A DNA stretch of 64,000 bases. Origin: an uncultured Spirochaetales bacterium. Lineage in GTDB: Bacteria; Spirochaetota; Spirochaetia; Sphaerochaetales; Sphaerochaetaceae. Below, piece by piece: positions 9,283 through 18,205 of this stretch. The notes under the pieces were generated by a model. It worked only from the letters and a program-made list of their open reading frames with translations, was not told the DNA's origin and made no database searches. Position 1 is the first letter of the stretch. Each line of letters starts with the position of its first letter. The translations under genes were made by a program, and so were the position numbers. The stretch covers positions 62,001 through 126,000 of the forward strand of contig CALXYO010000004.1 of assembly GCA_944393005.1 (NCBI GenBank), given 5' to 3'.

Positions 9283-10620
9283 ATGTACGATCTTGAATCT
9301 TTTATCGGCGATCTTAAGCGCAGGAATCCCAGCCAGGATGAATTCATTCAGGCAGTGGAGGAAGTCGTTGCCTCTGTAATTGATGTGGTGAACGAGAATC
9401 CACAGTATATGAAAAACAAGATACTGGAGCGCATAACCGAACCCGACAGGGTCATCTCCTTCAAAGTGGAATGGGAAGATGACAACGGAGATGTGCAGGT
9501 GAACAAAGGCTACAGAGTTCAGTTCAACAATGCACTGGGTCCTTACAAGGGAGGTCTTCGTTTCCATTCATCTGTCACTCTTGGTTCCCTCAAGTTCCTG
9601 GGTTTCGAACAGACATTCAAGAATGCACTCACAAGCCTTCCCATGGGAGGAGGAAAAGGCGGCAGCGATTTCTCGCCGCGCGGAAAGAGTGATGCCGAGA
9701 TACTCCGTTTCTGCCGTTCGTTCATGACTGAGCTTTACAAGTACATCGGTCCCGATACCGATGTTCCTGCCGGGGATATCGGAGTCGGAGGAAGGGAGAT
9801 AGGCTTCCTCTATGGTCAGTACAAGAGGATAAAAGGCGAGAACACAGGTGTTCTCACCGGAAAAGGACTGGGATGGGGTGGCAGTCTCATCCGTCCTGAG
9901 GCGACAGGCTTCGGCACAATGTATTTTGCCGACAACATTCTTGAGAATATGGGTGATTCCATCAAGGGAAAGAGAATCGCAGTATCCGGTTTCGGCAATG
10001 TCGCATGGGGTGCGGTGATGAAAGCGTCACAGCTTGGTGCGAAGGTTGTCACGATTTCCGGCCCTGACGGCTATATCATTGATGAAGAGGGTATAAACAC
10101 TCCGGAGAAAACAGCTTTCATGCTTCAGCTCAGGGCCAGTAACAATGATATCGTGAAACCGTATGCACAGCGATTCAAAGCCCAGTTCGTACCGGGCAGA
10201 AAGCCGTGGGAGGTTCCTGTCGATATGGCATTCCCGTGCGCCATTCAGAATGAGCTTTCCCTGGAAGATGCGAAGACCCTTGTCTCGAACGGATGCAAGT
10301 ATGTGATAGAGACTTCAAACATGGGTGTGTGCGCTGATGCCGCACAGTATCTCATAGACAAGAGAATAACCCTTGCCCCGGGCAAGGCTGCAAACGCCGG
10401 CGGTGTTGCAGTCTCCGGTCTTGAGATGAGCCAGAACGCACAGCATCTTTTCTGGACGAAGGAAGAGGTTGATTCAAGGCTTAAGCATATCATGAGTGAG
10501 ATCCATGCTTCCTGTGTCAGAGAAGGAGTGGAAGACGACGGTTATATAAACTATGTGAAAGGTGCGAATATCGCAGGGTTCAAGAAAGTCGCAGATGCCA
10601 TGTGCCAGCTTGGCTATTGA
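9283..10620 (+). CDS. gdhA: NADP-type glutamate dehydrogenase
   Basis: A 445-residue hexameric-type glutamate dehydrogenase that makes glutamate from 2-oxoglutarate and ammonia, usually with NADPH. GPYKGGLRFH carries the substrate-binding Lys89, and PMGGGKGG holds the catalytic Lys125. The Rossmann domain follows with the glycine motif SGFGNVA around residue 240. Length and motifs match the small bacterial biosynthetic form (about 450 aa). The ATG at 9283 is preferred because AAGGAG lies eleven bases upstream; an upstream in-frame start at 9226 lacks a ribosome-binding site. It is a single gene with its own terminator, and is the main ammonia-assimilation gene visible in this window. Confidence 0.95.
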   Translation: MYDLESFIGDLKRRNPSQDEFIQAVEEVVASVIDVVNENPQYMKNKILERITEPDRVISFKVEWEDDNGDVQVNKGYRVQFNNALGPYKGGLRFHSSVTLGSLKFLGFEQTFKNALTSLPMGGGKGGSDFSPRGKSDAEILRFCRSFMTELYKYIGPDTDVPAGDIGVGGREIGFLYGQYKRIKGENTGVLTGKGLGWGGSLIRPEATGFGTMYFADNILENMGDSIKGKRIAVSGFGNVAWGAVMKASQLGAKVVTISGPDGYIIDEEGINTPEKTAFMLQLRASNNDIVKPYAQRFKAQFVPGRKPWEVPVDMAFPCAIQNELSLEDAKTLVSNGCKYVIETSNMGVCADAAQYLIDKRITLAPGKAANAGGVAVSGLEMSQNAQHLFWTKEEVDSRLKHIMSEIHASCVREGVEDDGYINYVKGANIAGFKKVADAMCQLGY

Positions 10621-10645
10621 TGTTTTTCATTATCTTTTCAACAGA

Positions 10646-10675
10646 CAGCGCTCCTTTTTGGTTTCAGGAGCGCTG
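10646..10675. terminator. Terminator of gdhA
   Basis: The perfect 10-bp stem CAGCGCTCCT / AGGAGCGCTG has a T-rich loop and is followed by a moderately T-rich tract. It lies between convergent genes and may serve both. Confidence 0.7.
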
Positions 10676-10687
10676 TGGATTCTGTTT

Positions 10688-11464
10688 TCAGTCCTTCTCT
10701 TCCTCAAACCATGGAGATAGGAATATCTTTGTGCTTCTGTTCATTTCCGCCATGAAATCGGAAGTGTATTTTTTGTTGAAATAACGGTCACCGTAGGTTC
10801 CCGTGTTGTCAAGCGGAAGTGTCTTGTTCTCCCTTGAGAAATCTTCCTGATTCTTATACATCTTCTCCATCATCTCATATGTGATCTCCGGATATTCATC
10901 CGTGAAATAGAAAGCATCGTTGTCAGGGCGGGGAAGAAGAGGCGCCTTTATCTCTTCTTTCGGATAACCGATGACGAGAAGACATGCAGGAGCTGCGAAA
11001 GTCGGGAGATGGAATGCTTCTTTCACTGTCTCATAGTTTTCTATTATGTCTCCGATATAGCAGGATCTCAGGCCGAGACTCTCAGCAGCAAGCACGCAGG
11101 TCTGTGCCGCAGCCATCGCATCCTGCATCCCCAGATGGAAATCTCCGATGCCGGGGTTCCTTATCGGTTTGCCGAATTTCTCATCACATTTCGAGCCTTT
11201 GAAATACTCAATCCATTTGTGAGTGTCAGAGAGGAAAAAATAGACAAGAGGTGCTTTTGCGATGAATGCCTGGTTGTCGCATGTTCTTGCAAGCAATGCT
11301 TTCTTTTCAGGGTCGGTGACTCTTATCATGGACCACAGCTGCATGTTGCCGCCGCTGGGGGCACGCAGTGTCATTGTAAGCAGTTTATCCTCAACTTCCT
11401 TCTCAACAGGACGGGATGCAAATGTACGGTAGCTTCTTCTTCTGAGTATCACATCATCAAGCAT
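10688..11464 (-). CDS. Nitroreductase-family flavoprotein
   Basis: A 258-residue FMN-dependent oxidoreductase of the nitroreductase superfamily. The N-terminal RRSYRTFASRPV with downstream APSGGNMQLW is the FMN phosphate/ribityl-binding signature. The central GMQDAMAAAQTCVLAAESLGL helix and SCYIGDI are also typical. Members reduce nitro compounds, flavins or quinones with NAD(P)H; the natural substrate cannot be read from sequence. The C-terminal 60 residues (KNQEDFSRENKT..., ending SPWFEEEKD) are longer than in minimal members and resemble NfsA/FRP-type extensions. The ATG has a strong GGAGG site. Transcription converges on gdhA. Confidence 0.88.
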   Translation of the reverse strand: MLDDVILRRRSYRTFASRPVEKEVEDKLLTMTLRAPSGGNMQLWSMIRVTDPEKKALLARTCDNQAFIAKAPLVYFFLSDTHKWIEYFKGSKCDEKFGKPIRNPGIGDFHLGMQDAMAAAQTCVLAAESLGLRSCYIGDIIENYETVKEAFHLPTFAAPACLLVIGYPKEEIKAPLLPRPDNDAFYFTDEYPEITYEMMEKMYKNQEDFSRENKTLPLDNTGTYGDRYFNKKYTSDFMAEMNRSTKIFLSPWFEEEKD

Positions 11465-12011
11465 GGATGTTCCTCCTTTGGTTTGTTGTTTTCATATTAT
11501 TGTTTTCTTTGACTGTTGGAAAAGTAGGATATTGTCTGTAGCTCTTAGCTGAACTATTTGCATGGAGTGACACTTGCGCATCAGGTTGCTAGCTGAACAA
11601 TACTTCTGATTGTCGCCATGGTTTTTGCTGTTTCTCTCTGCTGTTTGAAAAATCTGTGAGACTTTCTGCTTTATTGACAACCGATGATATTCATCAATAT
11701 ATCTGGATAGAGACGGTAACTACTGATGGCAACGGGAGCCTAACAGTAAGTGACGCCTTTCTGATAATATCCTTTGTCATTCCGCTGCTATGACCATGTC
11801 TTTTTTCTCGTCAAGGAAAAGGGCACGTGCAAGTTTATGTCTGCCTTTCATTAAGATCCTCCATGTGTTATTTTTACGGTTCCATATTCCAATACACGCG
11901 AATCACCGATTTTGGCCAAAGCGGGAGCGCCGGGTACTGAGAGAGAAGGGGAGATGTCTGTTTTTTTCTTCTTCCGCTGCCGCTTTTTCCCTTCTGAAAG
12001 GAATTGGAATC
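11465..12011. other. Long intergenic region upstream of PFOR
   Basis: No convincing gene is seen. Two copies of TAGCTGAAC (near 11546 and 11589) lie on one side. A TTGACA / TATATC promoter-like pair with an 18-bp spacer is at 11674-11703. The sequence ATTTTGGCCAAA, identical to the one at 4430-4441, occurs near 11910. The short open frames across it (62 aa on minus, 93 aa on plus) lack ribosome-binding sites and family features. It may hold remnants of an insertion element, but nothing identifies one. Confidence 0.4.
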
Positions 12012-12040
12012 TTGAAAGGAGACGATAGTAGAGCTATTAT
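12012..12040 (+). promoter_or_regulatory. Promoter of the PFOR gene
   Basis: TTGAAA at 12012-12017 and TATTAT at 12035-12040 are separated by 17 bp, and each matches the sigma-70 consensus at five of six positions. The expected start of transcription is near 12047, giving a leader of about 57 bases before the ATG. Confidence 0.6.
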
Positions 12041-12103
12041 TACTTTAGCTGTGTCCTTTGGTTACGGCTGAATTTTCAAATCCAAACGCGTACGGAGAAA
12101 AAG

Positions 12104-15100
12104 ATGGCTAAAAAGTATGTAACAATTGATGGCAACACCGCTGCTGCTCATATTGCCTATGCATTCAGCGATGTAGCTGCTATCTACCCCATCACTCCTT
12201 CCTCCCCGATGGCTGAGTATTCAGAACAGTGGGCTTCAATGGGAAGAGAGAACCTTTGGGGAAGACAGGTAGACGTAATGGAAATGCAGTCAGAGGCTGG
12301 TGCTGCCGGTGCAGTTCACGGTTCACTCGTTGCAGGTGCCCTCACCACAACATTCACTGCATCCCAGGGTCTTCTTCTCATGATTCCGAACATGTTCAAG
12401 ATCGCAGGTGAGATGCTTCCTTGTGTCTTCCACGTATCTGCACGTTCAATCGCTGCACAGTCTCTGTCAATCTTCGGAGACCATTCAGACGTCATGGCAT
12501 GCCGCCAGACCGGTTTTGCAATGACATGTGCTTCCTCAATTCAGGAAACAATGGATATGGCACTTGTCGCTCATCTTTCAACACTTGAGGCAGAAGTTCC
12601 ATTCCTTAATTTCTTTGACGGTTTCAGAACATCCCACGAGATCCAGAAGGTCGAGGAAATCTCCTACGACGATATCAGGACTCTGGTTGATGAAAAGCTC
12701 ATCGCAAGATTCCGCTCAAGAGCCCAGAAGCCGGAAAAGCCGCAGATTCACGTGGCAAGCCAGAACGAAGACGTTTACTTCCAGGGCCGTGAGTCTTCAA
12801 ACAAGTATTATGATGCAGTACCTTCCATCGTCCAGAAATACATGGACAAGGTAGCTGGCCTGACAGGCAGACAGTATCATCTGTTTGACTATGTCGGTGC
12901 TCCTGATGCGACAGATGTCGTCATCGTCATGGGCTCTGCTGCCGACACATTCGGCTGGGCCGTTGACTACATCAATGCAAAGGGCGGCAAGGTCGGTCTC
13001 GTAAAGGTCCGCCTCTATCGTCCGTTCTCTGCAGAAGCTCTTGTTGCAGCCATTCCTCAGACTGTCAAGAGAATTGCAGTCATGGACAGAACAAAGGAAC
13101 CTGGTTCACTCGGCGAGCCTCTCTTCCTCGATGTTGTGGCAGCTCTCAACGCAGAAGGCAGAACCGGCATCAAGGTCATCGGTGGCCGCTACGGTCTGTC
13201 CTCCAAGGACTTCACACCAAGCCATGCAAAGGCTGTTTATGACTTCCTTGCAGCACCGGATGCATTCCACGGCTTCACAGTCGGTATCAACGATGACGTC
13301 ACACACAGATCAATTCCTGTAAAAGACATCATCAATGTAACTCCGAAGGGAGTTGTAAGCTGCATGTTCTATGGACTCGGTTCTGACGGTACTGTCGGTG
13401 CTAACAAGAACTCGATCAAGATCATCGGCGACAACACAAACCAGAACGCACAGGCTTACTTCGCATATGACTCGAAGAAGTCCGGCGGTATCACGATCTC
13501 CCACCTGAGATTCGGCGAAGGCAACCTCGATATGCCATGGCTCATCGACCATGCAGACTTCGTCGCATGCCACAATCCGGCATACATCGGACGCTATGAC
13601 ATGCTCGACACACTGAAGGAAGGCGGCGTGTTCCTTCTCAACAGTGCAATTCCGTCTGACGAGGTATTCGAGCATCTCCCGCGCCATGATCAGGAGATCA
13701 TCATCAACAGAAAGATCCGCTTCTACAATATCAATGCTCTTGCAATTGCGCAGAAGGCCGGTCTCGGCACAAGGATCAACACAGTCATGCAGGCTGCATT
13801 CTTCAAGATCTGCGGTGTCCTTCCTGAAGATGAGGCAATTGACCTGATCAAGAAGTACATCAAGAAGACCTTCCTTAAGAAGGGTGAGGATGTTGTCAAC
13901 AAGAACTGGGCAGCCGTTGACGGTGCTTCAGAGGCTCTTGTCGAAGTCAAGGTTCCTGCAACCATCACAAAGAGTCTTGAACCGAAGAAGCTCATTCCGG
14001 ATGATGCAAGCGACTTCGCAAAGCACAACATTCTTCCTATCATGCACCTCAAGGGAAATGATATTCCTGTATCCTGCATGAGCGTTGACGGTACACTTCC
14101 TTCAGGTACATCCAAGCTTGAGAAGAGAGGCGTTGCAGCCTTTGTTCCTCACTGGGATTCCTCAAAGTGTATCCAGTGTAACCAGTGTGTTCAGTCCTGT
14201 CCGCACGCAGCAATCCGTGCAAAGCAGATCACACCGGCAGACATGGAGAAGGCTCCTTCAACATTCCATGCTATCAAGTCAAATACAAAGAACGACAGAG
14301 ATCTCCTCTTCAAGATTCAGGTCTATACAGAAGACTGTCAGGGATGCGGTGTCTGTGTGGAGACATGTCCTGCAAAGGAGAAAGCTCTTTCAATGGTTGA
14401 CGTTGAAACTGAGAGAGCAGCAGGCGAGATCGAGAACTGCGAGTTCTTCGAGAACCTCACATATGACAACCTCGACGGTCTCAACATGAACACAGTGAAG
14501 GGTCTGCAGTTCAAGCAGCCTCTCTTCGAGTTCAGCGGTGCATGTGCAGGTTGCGGTGAGACTCCTTATGTCAAGATGCTTTCACAGATCTGCGGTGAGA
14601 GGGCTGTCATTGCAAACGCAACAGGCTGTTCCTCAATCTATTCCGGTACATATCCGACAATTCCTTATACAAAGAGAGCTGACGGACGCGGTCCGGCATG
14701 GGGCAATTCACTCTTTGAGGATAATGCCGAGTATGGTCTTGGTATGAGACTTGCAATTGACTCCAACAGAGGACTTCTCAAGGCAAAGTGCGATGCTCTC
14801 ATGGCAAAGGGCTGTTCTGCAGAGCTCAAGGCTGCAATCGAAAAGTGTTACAGCCTCTGGGATGATATGACAGAAGCTTCCATCACAGCACAGAACGAGC
14901 TTCAGGCTGTTCTTGCAAAGGAGAAGGCAGCAGATGCAGAGTCACAGGCTCTCCTTGACAAGATCGTCGAGCTGCAGGATTACTTCGCAGACAAGAACGT
15001 CCTCATCATCGGTGGTGACGGATGGGCTTATGATATCGGATACGGCGGTGTTGACCATGTTGTCGCTTCCGGCAAGAACGTCACAATCCTCGTTCTCGAT

Positions 15101-15643
15101 ACAGAGGTTTACTCCAACACAGGCGGACAGGCTTCAAAGGCAACTCCGCTCTCAGCTGTTGCAAAGTTCGCCAACTCCGGTAAGAAGCTCGGCAAGAAGA
15201 ATATGGGCTTCATGTGCATGAGCTACGGCTATGTATATGTCGCATCCTGTGCTCTCGGTTACAACAGACAGCAGGCTCAGAGGTGTCTCCAGGAAGCTGT
15301 TGCTTACAAAGGACCTTCAATCGTGTTCTGCTATGCTCCTTGTATCAACCACGGTATCAACATGAGATACTCACAGGTTGAGGCCAAGAAGGCTGTTGAG
15401 GCTGGCTACTGGCCGCTTTACCGCTTCAATCCTGAAGCAGAAGCAGGCAAGAGATTCACATGGGAGACAAAGCCGGCTACAGCTGACTATGTCGAATTCA
15501 TCAAGGGTGAGGTTCGCTACTCATCACTTTACAAGACAAATCCGGAGCATGCTGACGAGCTCTTCGCAAAGGCAGCTGCTGATGCAAAGGAACGCCTTGC
15601 ATTCTATGAGAAGACCGGTGCTGTCATGGGTGAAATTCTCTAA
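12104..15643 (+). CDS. nifJ: Pyruvate:ferredoxin (flavodoxin) oxidoreductase
   Basis: A 1179-residue single-chain PFOR that oxidises pyruvate to acetyl-CoA and CO2 and reduces ferredoxin or flavodoxin, a core step of anaerobic fermentation. Domain order is standard: the pyrimidine-binding domain with YPITPSSPMAE near residue 27, the CoA/transketolase-C region, a two-cluster ferredoxin insert (CIQCNQCVQSCP near 689 and CQGCGVCVETCP near 745), and the thiamine-diphosphate domain with CAGCGETPYVK near 814. The last cysteine pair binds the proximal 4Fe-4S cluster. The diphosphate motif is near GGDGWAYDIGYGG. Length equals full-length family members. The gene is monocistronic with its own promoter and terminator. 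Its strongly biased codon use, compared with the neighbours, suggests high expression. Confidence 0.97.
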   Translation: MAKKYVTIDGNTAAAHIAYAFSDVAAIYPITPSSPMAEYSEQWASMGRENLWGRQVDVMEMQSEAGAAGAVHGSLVAGALTTTFTASQGLLLMIPNMFKIAGEMLPCVFHVSARSIAAQSLSIFGDHSDVMACRQTGFAMTCASSIQETMDMALVAHLSTLEAEVPFLNFFDGFRTSHEIQKVEEISYDDIRTLVDEKLIARFRSRAQKPEKPQIHVASQNEDVYFQGRESSNKYYDAVPSIVQKYMDKVAGLTGRQYHLFDYVGAPDATDVVIVMGSAADTFGWAVDYINAKGGKVGLVKVRLYRPFSAEALVAAIPQTVKRIAVMDRTKEPGSLGEPLFLDVVAALNAEGRTGIKVIGGRYGLSSKDFTPSHAKAVYDFLAAPDAFHGFTVGINDDVTHRSIPVKDIINVTPKGVVSCMFYGLGSDGTVGANKNSIKIIGDNTNQNAQAYFAYDSKKSGGITISHLRFGEGNLDMPWLIDHADFVACHNPAYIGRYDMLDTLKEGGVFLLNSAIPSDEVFEHLPRHDQEIIINRKIRFYNINALAIAQKAGLGTRINTVMQAAFFKICGVLPEDEAIDLIKKYIKKTFLKKGEDVVNKNWAAVDGASEALVEVKVPATITKSLEPKKLIPDDASDFAKHNILPIMHLKGNDIPVSCMSVDGTLPSGTSKLEKRGVAAFVPHWDSSKCIQCNQCVQSCPHAAIRAKQITPADMEKAPSTFHAIKSNTKNDRDLLFKIQVYTEDCQGCGVCVETCPAKEKALSMVDVETERAAGEIENCEFFENLTYDNLDGLNMNTVKGLQFKQPLFEFSGACAGCGETPYVKMLSQICGERAVIANATGCSSIYSGTYPTIPYTKRADGRGPAWGNSLFEDNAEYGLGMRLAIDSNRGLLKAKCDALMAKGCSAELKAAIEKCYSLWDDMTEASITAQNELQAVLAKEKAADAESQALLDKIVELQDYFADKNVLIIGGDGWAYDIGYGGVDHVVASGKNVTILVLDTEVYSNTGGQASKATPLSAVAKFANSGKKLGKKNMGFMCMSYGYVYVASCALGYNRQQAQRCLQEAVAYKGPSIVFCYAPCINHGINMRYSQVEAKKAVEAGYWPLYRFNPEAEAGKRFTWETKPATADYVEFIKGEVRYSSLYKTNPEHADELFAKAAADAKERLAFYEKTGAVMGEIL

Positions 15644-15670
15644 GTCAGGCTTCGAAAGCTTGAATGACAC

Positions 15671-15704
15671 AATCCTCCTGAGCGTTATGCCCGGGAGGAT
15701 TTTT
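15671..15704 (+). terminator. Terminator of the PFOR gene
   Basis: AATCCTCC at 15671-15678 pairs with GGAGGATT at 15694-15701 and is followed by TTT. It starts 27 bases after the stop codon. Confidence 0.8.
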
Positions 15705-15720
15705 ATATGCAGTGTTCTCA

Positions 15721-16067
15721 AACCGTATCTGTCTGAAAGTGGATATTCTGGTTTCTGTTGCAAAGAATTATCTTGATGAACAGCAGATTCATAAGCTTTA
15801 GCGGAATGTACGGCATATTTCGACTATATTGAAGACATGATTGAAAATGGCAATACTTTCACCATGGAGGAGTTCGCTGAAAGCGTGGATGCTTTCCTTT
15901 CATTCAGACGCTATGAAACTCTTCAGAACAAAGGTTCTGTTTCAGCCCGCAGTGCCAGACTGAAGGCTGGGAGCGAGTACGAAATATTCATCAGAACACA
16001 GAAGGTTGATTCTGATTTCGACAGGAAAGTAAGAAAAATGCTTGAAGGGATGAATAAAAATGAGTGA
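15721..16067 (+). pseudogene. RhuM-family gene remnant, frameshifted and 5'-truncated
   Basis: Two reading frames together give the C-terminal third of a RhuM-family protein. The first runs 15721-15801 and reads VAKNYLDEQQIHKL before a TAG. The second runs from 15801 and reads TAYFDYIEDMIENGNTFTM, then EEFAESVDAFLSF and ends at 16067. The family pattern 'AKNYL...L...V..YLDYAEDMA......M....W...LD.FL.F' continues straight across the junction, so a single-base loss explains the break. The N-terminal two thirds are missing, and the remnant begins right after the PFOR terminator. RhuM proteins are accessory-region proteins of unclear function. The 76-residue second frame (ATG 15837) could still be translated, but it is not a whole protein. 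Confidence 0.75.
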
Positions 16068-16590
16068 TTTTTCTGAAGATGAAATGAAATACAGCTTTGA
16101 AAAGGCCGAGTGTCCTGATCTTGATTTCTGCCTCCGCGCAATTGATGAAGGCCGTTCCTTCCAGAGGGAGCAGGGCTTTGTACAGTGGGCAGATAACTAT
16201 CCAGACAGAGGACTCATTGAAGAAGACATAAAAAACGGTATCGGCCATATACTTTACATCAACGGAGAGAAGGCCGGCTATGTTGCAGTGGATTTTGCAG
16301 GTGAGCCTGTCTACAAGGATATAAAGGGGAAGTGGAATACAGGGGAGCCTTATGTTGTCATAAGGCGTATCACTTTCATCCGTGCTTTTGCAGGGCACGG
16401 GCTTTCAAGGATCATGTTCGCAGCCATTGATGATTTCTGCCGTTTGCACGGAGTGAATAACATCCGTCTCAACACGGGCAGGGAAAACAGCAGAATGCAG
16501 CATTCCCTCATCAATGCGGGGTATTCATACTGCGGCACTGTGGTGTACAGAGGTGTTGAGCGCCTGGCCTATGACAAGATCCTCTTATAA
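16060..16590 (+). CDS. GNAT-family N-acetyltransferase
   Basis: A 176-residue acyltransferase of the GNAT fold, which transfers an acetyl group from acetyl-CoA to an amine. Residues near 105-125 (VIRRITFIRAFAGHGLSRIMF) form the beta4/alpha3 acetyl-CoA pyrophosphate loop, here A-F-A-G-H-G in place of the classic Q/R-x-x-G-x-G/A. NAGYSYCGTVVYRG near the end is the usual C-terminal 'GF...G' strand region. The substrate is unknown. The start overlaps the end of the rhuM remnant by eight bases, and AAGGGATG precedes the ATG. Its stop is separated by one base from the stop of the convergent phosphatase gene. Confidence 0.8.
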   Translation: MSDFSEDEMKYSFEKAECPDLDFCLRAIDEGRSFQREQGFVQWADNYPDRGLIEEDIKNGIGHILYINGEKAGYVAVDFAGEPVYKDIKGKWNTGEPYVVIRRITFIRAFAGHGLSRIMFAAIDDFCRLHGVNNIRLNTGRENSRMQHSLINAGYSYCGTVVYRGVERLAYDKILL

Positions 16591-16591
16591 A

Positions 16592-17374
16592 TCAGAATAC
16601 CTTCTCCTGCCAGTATTCTTGTGAGTCCATATCGAAGAGTGTCAATTTTCCCTTTCCGCTGCCGGCTCCGGTGTCAAGTGCAATGAGGTGGTATGAGGGG
16701 GAGATGAAAGGAAGGGCTTCTGGTATGAGCTGGCTGTGACCGCTCCAGATTGTCCTTTCTGTTTCCAGAGGAGGAACCACTCTTTTCTCATTCCATCTGT
16801 TTTTGTATTTCGGCGGAATCTGTTTCCCTTCTGTTTTCATTGCACTGAAAAGATAATCTCTGTCCCAGAGAAAGAACTGAAGTTCAGCATCAAGTTTTTC
16901 TTCCTCTGTCTGTGCCGATGAAATATTCTCAAGCAGGGAAGGTGTAAGAGGAGAGGGACGCCTGAGGTGTGAAAGTTCAATAAGCTCATCCTCATCATAG
17001 CCGGCAGGAATTCCGCCGTGCACTATGATGTCTTTGTCCTCAATGCGCAGGATGGGAAAAGAGGAGAGCCATTCTCCTATGTCTTTCAATTCACTTGTGG
17101 TGAAATTGTTTTTCAGAGAGTCAATTGTCTCCAATCCTCCTGCTTTCATCCAGTCTTCATCGGTTTTTCCTTCCAGAAGATACTCTTCCAGCCATACATC
17201 ATGATTGCCGAGCACAGGACGGAAGTCAGGCAGAGTTTTGAGAAATGCTATTGTTTCTGCATCTTTCTCTCCTCTGTCACAGATATCACCGACAGGATTG
17301 AAACCTGCTTTCTTCAGTACACTGATCATTGAATCAAAACGGGCATGAATATCGCCTATGATGAATCTTCTCAT
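16592..17374 (-). CDS. Calcineurin-like metallophosphatase (PrpA/ApaH-like)
   Basis: A 260-residue metallophosphoesterase of the serine/threonine phosphatase or diadenosine-tetraphosphatase group. Motif I is GDIHARFD (residues 7-14), motif II GDICDRG near 29-35, and motif III GNHDVWLEEY near 57. HGG (near 119) and SGHSQ (near 216) supply the later metal-binding histidines. Motif II follows motif I more closely than usual because GFNPVGDICDRG comes directly after the first helix; the order and residues are otherwise intact. It could be a phosphoprotein phosphatase or an Ap4A hydrolase, and sequence alone does not decide. It lies downstream of the polysaccharide operon terminator and is probably independent of it. 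Confidence 0.85.
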   Translation of the reverse strand: MRRFIIGDIHARFDSMISVLKKAGFNPVGDICDRGEKDAETIAFLKTLPDFRPVLGNHDVWLEEYLLEGKTDEDWMKAGGLETIDSLKNNFTTSELKDIGEWLSSFPILRIEDKDIIVHGGIPAGYDEDELIELSHLRRPSPLTPSLLENISSAQTEEEKLDAELQFFLWDRDYLFSAMKTEGKQIPPKYKNRWNEKRVVPPLETERTIWSGHSQLIPEALPFISPSYHLIALDTGAGSGKGKLTLFDMDSQEYWQEKVF

Positions 17375-17392
17375 TTTCTCTTCACTATATGA

Positions 17393-17423
17393 AAAGAGGC
17401 CGGCACCGTGTGCTGACCTCTTT
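17393..17423 (-). terminator. Terminator of the GH88/lyase operon
   Basis: AAAGAGG pairs with CCTCTTT, with an inner GCAC/GTGC pair. On the minus strand it ends in a short T-run. It stands between the end of the 17429-24518 operon and the phosphatase gene. Confidence 0.6.
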
Positions 17424-17428
17424 GTTTT

Positions 17429-18205
17429 TCAGGCTTCTCTTCCGTAAACCTCAATCTGTATGAGCGCCGGGAAGGGGGACGGGTCATCGGCTTTTATCAG
17501 ACGGTCAAGAGTCATCCAGCTGATCTTCTTTTCAGCAAATGTGATCTCCTGAGGTCCGTCTTTCTTTATGAGCTTCATTTTCATCTCACTGCCGTCGGAG
17601 AATGCGAATGTGCCCTCATCCCACCATGCATCATGCGGGAAGTCCGCTCTTGTGTACATTATGATTCTGTCGATGACAACCTCGCGTCCGAAGTCAAGAG
17701 TGAGTTTTGCTTGTGGATCCCTGTTTATACCCCAGCTTGACCATGGCCAGCGGCCGTGGTTGTTGGAAGCGACTATGCCGTCGATGGCGTTGCGGGAAGC
17801 GAACACTGATTCGCCTCTGGTTTCGATGTTTGCCTTTGAGTGCGGGAAGAGTGAAGTATCCTCATGGCAGTCGTATGGATTGAGTGAAAGGTTTCTGTAT
17901 CCGCTGTATTCCCACTCATAGGCATCTCTTGCCCACAGGAAGTGCAGGGAACCTGCGAATACCGCACTGTGGTAGCAGTCATGCTTCTGGCCGAATGGGA
18001 TGTTCATGACAAACGGTGTTCCGTTTGTGTACACGGTGGCACGGCCGAGCACAGCGTCAAACTGCAGTGTCACAAAACCTTTTTTATCCGGAGTGAATGC
18101 GATCTGATCTCCTTCCTTGTACTCTTCCTCGAATACGAGGTAGAGTTCCTTTTCTCCTTCAGCGCAGGCAACTGCCTTTCCGTCTCTCAGTATTTCAATC
18201 TTCAT
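17429..18205 (-). CDS. Discoidin (F5/8 type C)-like carbohydrate-associated protein
   Basis: A 258-residue protein, last gene of a five-gene operon with a kinase, regulator, GH88 and lyase. The C-terminal half resembles an F5/8 type C (discoidin) fold: ASRNAIDG near residue 138, then WPWSSWGINRDPQAKLTLDFG, VVIDRIIMYTRADFPHD and a final QIEVYG strand. The N-terminal half looks like a beta-sandwich. No signal peptide is visible, so a secreted role would need a non-classical route. A cytoplasmic role in handling imported sugars is equally possible. The start overlaps the lyase stop by four bases, and AGGAG precedes the ATG. The exact function is not known. Confidence 0.6.
   Translation of the reverse strand: MKIEILRDGKAVACAEGEKELYLVFEEEYKEGDQIAFTPDKKGFVTLQFDAVLGRATVYTNGTPFVMNIPFGQKHDCYHSAVFAGSLHFLWARDAYEWEYSGYRNLSLNPYDCHEDTSLFPHSKANIETRGESVFASRNAIDGIVASNNHGRWPWSSWGINRDPQAKLTLDFGREVVIDRIIMYTRADFPHDAWWDEGTFAFSDGSEMKMKLIKKDGPQEITFAEKKISWMTLDRLIKADDPSPFPALIQIEVYGREA

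Noticed and set aside
11698..11780. Possible riboswitch between the TTGACA-like promoter and PFOR
   Set aside because: I compared it by eye with TPP, fluoride, c-di-GMP, SAM, purine and preQ1 core sequences and found no match. A covariance search would be needed to say more.
11790..12071. 93-residue open frame before PFOR
   Set aside because: No ribosome-binding site or recognisable domain, and it runs through the PFOR promoter.
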